This document shows positions 56,035-64,000 of a stretch of 64,000 nt of DNA, one piece after another. The stretch is from the NCBI GenBank assembly GCA_024803745.1, contig JANJXV010000010.1, positions 28,076,525-28,140,524 on the forward strand, in the 5' to 3' direction. Below the pieces are notes generated by a model. It was given only the letters and a program-made list of their open reading frames with translations, had not been told where the DNA came from and did not search any database. The position numbers and the translations under genes were made by a program. Origin of the DNA: Megascapheus bottae (lineage: Eukaryota > Chordata > Mammalia > Rodentia > Geomyidae). Position 1 is the first letter of the stretch; each line of letters starts with the position of its first letter.

Positions 56035-56600
56035 TGTTGCTATGACTACGTACTAAGTTATAACTACCTTAGTAAAGAATGCAAAAAATGTTGTCTTAAG
56101 TAATGAGAATAAGACACTCAAAGCAGGTCTCAAAGAGCTAAAATTGAGGTACTGACAGAGAGGACAACAGTCCTTTCCATTCCTGCTTTGTTGATGTTAT
56201 CAGAAGTCAGTTCCACGAGGCTTTGTGTCTTAGGCCTCCTATATCTTTACTAGTTATGAACAGGGGGTCACTCTCGCTGTGATATATAGATATAGATAGA
56301 TAGATAGATATAGATATATAGATATATAGATAGATCTATATCTATCTATCTTAGAGTCACCAATAAGCCTAAGATATGTTCCCTAATGTGTTTTCTTGGT
56401 CTTGCCTTTGTCAAATTCTTCTTCCACATTTACAAACACTGGTGTTCAGAATCTTATCCACTTATATAACCTAGGACAATATAACCATTCGAAATCTATA
56501 ATGTAATCCCATCTGCGAAGTACCCTTTACCTTGAAATGTACAAATCTAGTTTGGGATGATATCTTTCAGGGCCATGACTTTACCTAACAGGAGTCCTAT
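56035..56600 (+). mobile_element. Possible ancient interspersed repeat
   Basis: A GTTGCTATGACTACGTACTA start, an interior CCACATTTACAAACACTGG-type block and AATGTAATCCCATCTGCGAA resemble the order of a common ancient mammalian repeat that I cannot name with certainty. A GATA-rich array interrupts it. Treat as tentative. Confidence 0.3.
56278..56351. repeat. GATA/TATC array with palindrome
   Basis: TAGATA-rich units run from 56281. At 56326-56351 they switch to the complementary TATC units (AGATAGATCTATATCTATCT), so the array end is self-complementary. Confidence 0.9.
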
Positions 56601-56609
56601 TTTTTATTC

Positions 56610-58040
56610 TACAATATGTTGAGGAAAATGCCCCAATATTTTATGTTGTAGAATATTGCTATTAGAGAGTTATGGGAATATCTGGAATTGTCATACTTGA
56701 AACATATGTTCTTTGATCTTGAATGATGATAGATGACTTTCTTGTCATTAAAGTTTGCCTAAATTTGAAGCTATAGTCATACCTCTACAATTTTAGATGA
56801 AAGCCTGCTTTCTTATGTATTATTTTCTCTACTTTTGGCTGCACCCAAAAGTTTCCATTACTCAAAAACATTATATATTTTCATTCATTTCTTTTTCCCT
56901 TCTATTTTTATTATTTTAAGTAATTCTATAAATAGGTTTTGATTCAACAAATCAGTTTGTAAGTATATTTTTTATTATTGGGAAGATGTAGAGTCTTTCA
57001 TCTCTTGAAAATTTCAACTTCGGAATGTTAAATTTGTTTTATATTTTTATTGACATCAAGTCCTGTTTTTTAGTTTTATCTTTGTGTTTTAATTTTGACT
57101 TCCTTTGTTTTTTGTTCTGGGAATCAAAACCATGGCCTCGACATAGATATTTCACTTAAATTTACTATGGTTACCAAAATTCTTTGCTCATTTACATAAT
57201 TAGTTTTTTTCTTGACTATTCTATTGAAATTTATTTAATGTTGCAATTTTTAGTAATTTTGTTTTGTCACTTTTCTGTAATCTTAATTTAAATTTGCTTT
57301 AATTTATCATCTTTACTAAGCTACTAATAAATTATCTTCTTAAATTCTAAAGTGCAAATGATTGGAGAGATTTAGATTGATCTATTTTGACATGTTCCCA
57401 TAGATTTTATTTCTTTGCATTTATGTATTTATTTAACATATTGTCAAGATGCGTTATTTTTCTTGTTTATGTTAAATTTATCCAGAGAAACCAAGAACAC
57501 CTTTTTAAGAAAATATCTTTGTGGTTACATGATTAATTTTATTGGAAAAGTCAATCTTAATTAAGCACATGTCTGAAAAAGAAAAAGTACTAATACTACA
57601 AATCATTTTTCCTCAATATACATTACAAATTAACATTTCAATTACATAAATTACTGAAAAATAATATTGAATAATTTAAAAACTATATTTAAAATATGTT
57701 TTCATGATAATTTGATAGACTTTAATTAAAATAATATATCACATTTCACTTATAAGACAAAGTAGTTAAAAATAAGCAAATAAAATTGTTTCTATGTAGA
57801 GAAACACTATATTGCTTTGTGATTAACTACTTAAATACCATGACCCACTTACAGCATAGTAGTGTAGTTTTACATAAGAGGCATATATAACATATTTAAA
57901 AGATTGATCAGAAACATTCCTCCAAAAATTTTAGAAGGCATTAAAAAGCTTGTCTTAAAATCAGTTTTCTTAATTTCTTCTGATATTTCAGACTTCAGTT
58001 ATAAAGAATTCAGAAAATTTACCCCACACAGAAATGTTTT
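56610..58040. other. Very AT-rich stretch without recognisable gene
   Basis: The most AT-rich block of the right half. A short minus-type SINE trace may exist near 57110-57140 (TGTTCTGGGAATCAAAACCA). No gene is recognised. Confidence 0.5.
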
Positions 58041-58044
58041 TTGT

Positions 58045-58385
58045 TTGTTTTATTATTTTTTTATTATCAAGGTAATGTTACAGGGTACAGTTACATTTAC
58101 CAGGTAGTAGGTACATTACTTCTCATACATTGATACCCCTCATGTTTTGGTCCCTATATCCCTCCTCCTCTCACCCCTCCAAATCATCTTGTTTTCTCCC
58201 CTTCCCTTTCTTATTTCAAATAAACAAATAAATGTATATAAAATATACCAGCTAACAAAGTCAGATGCAGTCACAATATGAGATTAACCAAGTGCAAAAA
58301 AGAAAAACAGAAGAGAAATAACACAATACATTAAGAATAACAATCACACAAGGTAAAGCTCTTGTTGAAAGGATCTCTAGGATCT
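58045..58385 (-). mobile_element. L1 3' UTR, well preserved
   Basis: T-rich start, then GTTACAGGGTACAGTTACAT, TACCAGGTAGTAGGTACATT, a C/T-rich block (G-rich on the L1 strand) and TTTCAAATAAACAAATAAAT. It ends near AAGGATCTCTAGGATC, just inside the UTR, so no ORF2 remains. Confidence 0.85.
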
Positions 58386-58389
58386 AAAA

Positions 58390-60065
58390 TGCATTTTTAA
58401 GCTTTGTTTATGAGACAGATAAATTTCTATGAGATAATCAAGGCTACATGTCCTTGATAACTATAGCTTAATAGAAAATGCTGGTTAGTGATTAGATAAT
58501 GGGAATCAGGAATCATCACCATGTGTGAAGTAAAATAGACCATTAGACTGAAGATGATTGAGGATACTCTTTATGTATGATCTAAATATGTCTGAATTTA
58601 AATTTTATAGATCAATTAAAATATCAGTTCTAGATTATTTCATTATTAAGAGAGAAGAGATACAACTGAGAAAAATGAGAGGCTAAAAGAGACAGAAGTA
58701 GAGTGAGAGAGATGAGAGGCAGAGAAACAGAGACAGAGAAATAGAGAGAAAAGCCTAGTATGGATAGGGAGATAAAATGCAGTGGTATTGGAAAACTGTC
58801 ATTTAGATGAATTATGAAAGTATAGCCACGTTTAATATTAAAATTAACATCTGTGCCTGCCTTCAAGAAATGATAAAATAAAACAGAAAATAATAGTGCA
58901 TCCTCATGTATTTTTAATAAAAGAAAAATGGAACAATTATTTCTCCTCTAGTTGGACGTATTTGGTCTAAGATCAGCACACTTCCATGTGGGTTGGTAGA
59001 TTCTTTCATAGCATAATATGGCTGCCTGCAGATGACATTTCCATAGTTCTTATGCCCAGTATTGGTGTAAGACGATCTTGTTGATTCTTTTCCAACACTA
59101 AAATAAACCACCATGAGTAAATATACCGCATGGCACAGGTGTTCAATATTACAAACCCCATCCTACAATTGCCCATCAGATTTGATTTCTTTATAATCAG
59201 GTTCTTATATCAGAAGAGATGCCTCCAGTTTGCCAAGTTTTCTATCAATTTCTCTCTTTAAATGCAGTATGGCCATACAATGAGTATTTTAAACATGTTA
59301 CTAATTATAGCTAACTGCTGGCAATTCAAAGGTATACCCAATCTATGTACATTTAAAGTATCAAAATATGAATTAAAACCACTTATCCATTTCATGTCAG
59401 TATCATATAACTCATAAGTACTCATACAAGAATTTGACTCTTGAAAAAGGTAAATGCTGTTTTAGAAATCAGTCATCATTTTCAAAACAGGACTGTACAA
59501 ACATTCAAGCTCACAGATATAGATAGAATGTATTCCTATTTTGAAAAAGCAGATATATTTTATATGCATATACATTTGTGAGTTATATAAACAATAGCTC
59601 AGACATCAATGAAAAATGAAATCAAGCTAAATATCAATATCACTACTTCTTATTCACTCAATGTCCAATAATTACTGTGAAGTTGTGTACAGTCATATTA
59701 CTAGTTTATATGAATTATTGCAGAACAGCAATCTGATGTGGTTAGGTATAAACCAGCTGTAGAATACTTTCTTCAGAGTACATGTGAAGTCTGTCATTTG
59801 ATATTCAGAATCCCCCTCAAAAATCCCTAAAAGAGTGAATAACAATATAATCATAAAGTTACTCCTTAGAGATGTAATATCTACAACCTATCATAGCAGG
59901 CTGTAGACAAAGAGAAAAGCATTCTACATATCATTGGTCAAAGGAAGGCTCAAAATTCAAAGAATTATTTCTACATGCTGCTATAGCTGTCATATTATTA
60001 TAATATTGAACAATTATTAGATTAAATTGTAATAACTCAACTGTTACAACCTTTGATTCCCAATT
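58390..60065. other. AT-rich stretch with GA-rich patch
   Basis: An imperfect GA/GAGACA-rich patch at 58655-58755 is the only notable feature. Frames of 66-78 codons on the minus strand have no recognisable domain. Confidence 0.5.
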
Positions 60066-60071
60066 ACAAAT

Positions 60072-60290
60072 TCGATATGCCTGTGGCTCATGCCTGTAAT
60101 CCTAGCTACTCAGGAGCCTGAGATCTGAGATTCAAGGCTCAAAGTCTAATCAGGTAGGAAAGCCTGAGACTAATTTCCAATCAACTCCCAAAAGGCTCAA
60201 AGTGTGGAGCTGTGGCTCAAGTAGTAAAGCACAGGATTTGAACAATAAGGCGCAGGGACAGTTCCCAGGACTTCAATATTAACTAAGGAA
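60072..60290 (+). mobile_element. Composite SINE
   Basis: TGTGGCTCATGCCTGTAATC, CTAGCTACTCAGGAGCCTGA, then a linker and GGAGCTGTGGCTCAAGTAGT. The end is degraded. The B1-like half is one of the best-preserved in the window. Confidence 0.82.
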
Positions 60291-60294
60291 TGGA

Positions 60295-61680
60295 ACCAAT
60301 AAAAATAAAAGTTAAAAAAGGATTTTATGTTTAAAATAGATAATTTCCTTATTATTAAAAATCTTAGATTTTGCACAAAACAGTATGCTAATAAGAAAAA
60401 TGAAATGATGCATGATTCTTTATTCCTCAAACATCAGGAATAAAGAATTAAAAGTTCTTATGTCATTATTTTCAGAAATGACTTCAGTTACTCATTTGTA
60501 AAGATAGTTCTGATGGCTTTCAAGGATTCTTTTTCAGTTTAACAGATCTTTTATAATTGACTCACTTTCTAAAACTGGAAAAAATAGCTCCCTCATGATA
60601 TTTTTTCCCTGCTTCTACAAGGAAGGGATAGTTATTTTCAGATTGACTTTCTCCTTCCAACTCTGTGGGAAGAACACTATGCCATCTTGTAATTTAAGGG
60701 GAGAGCAATGAAACTGATTATTTTTCTCCAAAGGTGACAGGTGAAATTCCAGTTCTCCACATGTTTCTGACAATCAGACATCTGATCTACAAGACAGAGA
60801 ATTATATTAGAGGCATATTCAATTTGGAAACAAAACAAAATAAACTTCAGTCCCAATGTAGACAAACAGATTAAACACAAAAGTTTCAACTATGTTTAAT
60901 ATACCTCATATGAAATAAACTTTGAAGAATCTACCTAAATAGATCATAATATGTCAATTTAACAATATATTATTTGCTTTTAGCTTATTTATAGCTTACT
61001 GATACAAAATATTATTGAGTAATTTATGAAAAGTTGGAGTCATGTGAATTAATATCTCCTATAGAGCAAGATCTTTTCATTGCTTAGATCTAAGCAAGAC
61101 AAGGTTTTAGCTTTTTACCGAATACATAGATTGAACATGAATGATTGAAGATAGTTTCAATGAAGGAATTCTTATTAAACATTTACCTTTTCCAATTATT
61201 CTACAAACTAAATGAAATGCAAAAATGCTTTCAAACTTTCTCGTTATTCTTGTCTCAAGGAATTACAAAGCAGAGGAAGCAAACCAAATTCTATCCTAAT
61301 TGGATGCATTTCCTATTAATATTAAGAATTTTCTGAAAGGAATAGTACATTTTACTTGAGTCTCAGGAAATTTTTACAAAGGAAATAATATGAATTTGGC
61401 CTTTAATCAATGGGAATTTATGAGGTGATAAAGGACTCAAAAGGGCTTTCAAAAGAGTAGTACAGTAAAAGGATGTTACTGTATGCCAAATTTCACTGGG
61501 AGAGCAAAAGGTTGGAAAACTTTTGGAGAAGTAGTACCACCTGTACTGTAATTAGAGACATGCTGATGGATATATCCAGAAAGAAGGTCCCATACATTGT
61601 TGCAGGTATTATTTTCAATATCAGCTAGCATTCTTTTGCCCGTTTTACATGTTGAAATTAGATTTAAATTAAGAATATCT
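60295..61680. other. AT-rich unique stretch
   Basis: No gene or repeat recognised; short frames only. Confidence 0.5.
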
Positions 61681-61683
61681 GCC

Positions 61684-61735
61684 AGGGACCAGGAGCTCAA
61701 GCTTGTAAATGCTAAATACTCAGTAGGTCAAGGCG
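61684..61735 (+). mobile_element. Composite SINE fragment (left half only)
   Basis: GGAGCTCAAGCTTGTAAATG, then CTAAATACTCAGTAGGTCAA, corresponding to the start of the B1-like half. Too short for more. Confidence 0.4.
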
Positions 61736-61739
61736 ATAG

Positions 61740-63065
61740 GAAACACTGACATGAAACTATGCGATTTTGATCTATAATGTGGCTCTCATTGCTTTTTGTT
61801 GTTTTGTTTTCTCAGTGGCACACCTTACATGCATCTTCTCCTCTTTTGGAAACACCAGCAGTCTCTAGAAAAAGAAGAAAATGGGAAATGGATGTGTCTG
61901 TATCTGCCTCCTTTTTTCATCTTGGTGGTCTCCACAAGCATGTGCCTCTGTTGACTAAATGTTAGGAGTCCTTTCTGACAGCATTCTGCATACTTTCTGT
62001 GAATTCTTGACTCTGATCTAGCTTCTTCTGTGTGGGAGCCTGAGTATGTTGGAATTTTGTTTTTCCTCCAAAGAGCTGAGATAATAATGCTTCAGTATTA
62101 ATACTTTCTTAGAAATTATGCCAAATTCATTAGCAAAATACAGCAGGACAAGAGAATAGGAAAAAAAAATCAACAAAAGTTATGCAAATGCGCTATTTAG
62201 ACCCAAATAAAATGGGTTGAAACAGGCTAGGGAATCTATATTTGTGCAGCATGCTCCTAAAGATTTTCACACTGAAGGATGGACAGATACTCAACACATG
62301 AAATTCCACTCTCCTCAGTTTCATATAGTATTAACTTTACTAGTTTTCTCTAAAATTTTAACTCCTATGGACTACCTGTAGCTTCGGAAATATATCATGC
62401 AGCACAAAAATAAAATGAATGAGTGTGTACAGAACTGTCCAGCTAAAATCAGTCATGGGATACAGAGATGTAAAACAATACAACCAGATTGGGCCTCTAT
62501 TAAAAGCTTCAGAGCACCCAGACTTTCCTGTGATTTCTGTATTGTTTGCCCACATCATTTCAAAAATTTCCATTATTAAACATTTTACCACTTGCTCAAT
62601 GTAAGTGGATTACCTGATTTCCTGCCTTTGTTGGTAAGAGTTGGTGATGGGACAGAATTCTTCTAGAAAACAAGCAACTGATAACTTTTTCCACTACAGA
62701 CTCTCTAGTAATACAGGAAAAGACTCAGTACTCAAACATCCCACTAGCAAAAGAGAGTTCATAATGGATGCACCAAGAATTATAATAAATCCATAGCAAC
62801 TAACTGCAATCCTAAACTGTAGACACTCTTTACTGCAACTATTTATACACACATATACCTGCACTCACAGGATAACCACAGAAGTACACAGCGGAAAGGG
62901 ATAGCATGCCAATTAATTTCATACAGCTCGAAGTTTACTTCTGAAAAATGTATCATAAGGTTGCCAATGATATGTAGCTAGCCAAATAATCATAAATAAA
63001 AAAATAAGAAAAAGTGTGCTGATGGTGTTTTATTAAAATACACTTGTATACCAGAATCTATGTTA
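61740..63065. other. Unique stretch without recognisable gene
   Basis: Somewhat less AT-rich (61780-62060). Three overlapping frames of 60-77 codons at 62358-62604 have no recognisable domain. No splice or promoter context supports an exon. Confidence 0.45.
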
Positions 63066-63069
63066 CTTT

Positions 63070-63270
63070 TTTTTCATTTTGCCTGTCATGGGGCTTGAAA
63101 TGAGGGCCTGGGCACTGTCCTTGGACACTTTATGCTTGAGGCTAGCGCTCTACCATTTGAATAACAGCTTCACTTCTGGCTTTTTCTGAGTATGTAGTAC
63201 TGAGGAATTTAACCCAGGGCTTCGTGCGTGCTAGGTGAGCACTCTACCACTAGGCTACTCTCCCAGCCAT
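63070..63270 (-). mobile_element. Dimeric ID-like/tRNA-like SINE
   Basis: The reverse complement gives both tRNA-like units. On the plus strand: GGGCACTGTCCTTGGACAC, GCTCTACCATTTGA, GTGCGTGCTAGGTGAGCACT, CACTAGGCTACTCTCCCAG. A T-run at the left is the tail. A short TSD TGTTACTTTT lies at 63061-63070 and 63274-63283. Confidence 0.87.
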
Positions 63271-63284
63271 TTGTGTTACTTTTA

Positions 63285-63925
63285 ATGAGCCAATGTTGTA
63301 AATGTACTTAGTGGATCATTGTATTAAAAGAGATCCTTTGGAATTTAGGAAAACAGCAAAAAAGTATCTTCACTATAGACCCCTGTCAATTAAAGGTGCT
63401 ATAGACAACGCTATTTGAAGAAAATTCAGCTCTGACACCATAGAACTGAAGACATGGAATCATAATAGCTTCAAGTATTTCTCATTTTATATTTTTTGTA
63501 CCATAGGATACTGGAGGTCTAATTTCCATAACTGATACATTTCTAGAGTTGCTAAGATGTTAAATGTACTAAGAAACCATATGCCTCTGTTTGGTAAAGT
63601 ATCTAATGAAAGTGTTTGGAAGAAGAATTTTTCTCATTATAACCAACATGAGGATTCTTTTCTTACTCCAAAGGACAGAACTACAAATTTTGCAGTATAG
63701 TTTTTGGGATAAACAATATACATTTAGAACAAATACGTCTTTTCTTGACATATTAATTTTTATGATCATAGGACAAAAATACTGCTCACTAATACAGTCA
63801 TTTTATAAAGAGCAGATCCCTCTTGGTTTAGAAACTCAATTTCTTAATATATGTTGCAAATAAGAGCAGAACTTTTATTCTGTGATATGATTCATGTTTA
63901 CTTATTGAAGCAAAATATGATGCAG
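63285..63925. other. AT-rich stretch without recognisable gene
   Basis: Two opposing frames of 66 and 90 codons at 63569-63863 have no recognisable domain. Nothing else seen. Confidence 0.45.
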
Positions 63926-63927
63926 AG

Positions 63928-64000
63928 TGTCGGGGTTTTTAGTCCTTGGTCTCTCCCGACCCGCAGGAGTGATAGAGAGAACACGCCCCCAACCTGGACA
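63928..64000 (+). mobile_element. Possible start of a young LTR or other insertion, cut by the window edge
   Basis: Composition changes abruptly at 63928 to sequence beginning TGTCGGGG with several CpGs (TCGG, CCGACCCGC, ACGCC). A TG start and retained CpGs suit a recent LTR. GTCGGG (63929-63934) and CCCGAC (63955-63960) are inverted repeats. Only 73 bases are visible and I do not recognise the family, so other insertions are possible. Confidence 0.4.

Noticed and set aside
60072..60120. Alu-like motif (CATGCCTGTAATCCTAGCTACTCAGGAG), considered as human contamination
   Set aside because: The motif is 7SL-derived and shared by B1-like elements. The rest of the element is a tRNA-like half not found in Alu, and all copies in the window have the same rodent-style architecture.
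61777..61965. Slightly GC-richer frame of 62 codons considered as an exon
   Set aside because: No recognisable protein similarity, and no convincing splice sites or codon bias could be established by eye.

Overview
This window looks like AT-rich, gene-free DNA from a mammalian genome: intergenic or deep intronic. I found no convincing protein-coding exon, tRNA, rRNA, snRNA or CpG island. The open frames present are short, unsupported by any recognisable domain, or lie inside LINE-1 (L1) retrotransposons or simple repeats. The repeats suggest a rodent. The window holds many copies of a dimeric tRNA-like SINE (an ID-like left unit plus a second tRNA-like unit), a composite SINE with a 7SL/B1-like left half and the same tRNA-like right module, B1-like monomers, MIR relics, a MaLR-type LTR and a rodent-type L1 lineage. 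From memory the dimeric element is closest to the ID-like SINEs of Geomyoidea (pocket mice, kangaroo rats, pocket gophers). That taxonomic call is inference; no database was searched.

Layout. 0-10 kb: AT-rich unique sequence, a SINE-in-SINE (2.4-2.8 kb), old L1 fragments (4.1-4.3 and 5.7-6.1 kb) and a twin-primed L1 (6.46-8.07 kb) carrying a second, later L1 3' end. 10-22 kb: a composite SINE, four plus-strand dimeric SINEs with target-site duplications (TSDs), a MaLR-like LTR with an internal 71-bp tandem duplication, and L1 3' ends. 22-31 kb: mostly unique, with a perfect CTCF consensus at 23.4 kb, a three-level SINE/L1/L1 nest ending in a GGAA microsatellite (24.6-26.0 kb), and SINEs with microsatellite tails. 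31.3-34.1 kb: the largest coding relic, a minus-strand L1 ORF2 covering reverse transcriptase to C-terminus, frame-broken and interrupted by a TG/TA microsatellite. 34.5-34.8 kb: a dimeric SINE whose tail is a roughly 115-bp GAA tract. 36-42.7 kb: more L1 3' ends, an L1 whose ORF2 segment is wholly inverted relative to its poly(A), and a diverged local duplication about 2 kb apart. 43-63 kb: largely unique AT-rich sequence with scattered SINEs, including an L1-tail/SINE/SINE nest at 47 kb and an inverted SINE pair at 52.4-52.8 kb. The last ~70 bases change abruptly to CpG-containing sequence beginning TGTCGGGG, possibly the start of a young LTR or another insertion that continues outside the window.

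No genes act together here. The dominant process is retrotransposition: L1 machinery mobilised L1 and SINE copies, as shown by TSDs, 5' truncations, twin-priming inversions, A-rich tails and nesting. I found no previously undescribed biological system. The observations most worth checking are the CTCF motif, the GAA tract, the local duplication, the L1 inversion structures with their G-rich 3' UTRs, the tRNA-like module shared by two SINE families, and the CpG-bearing boundary at the right edge.
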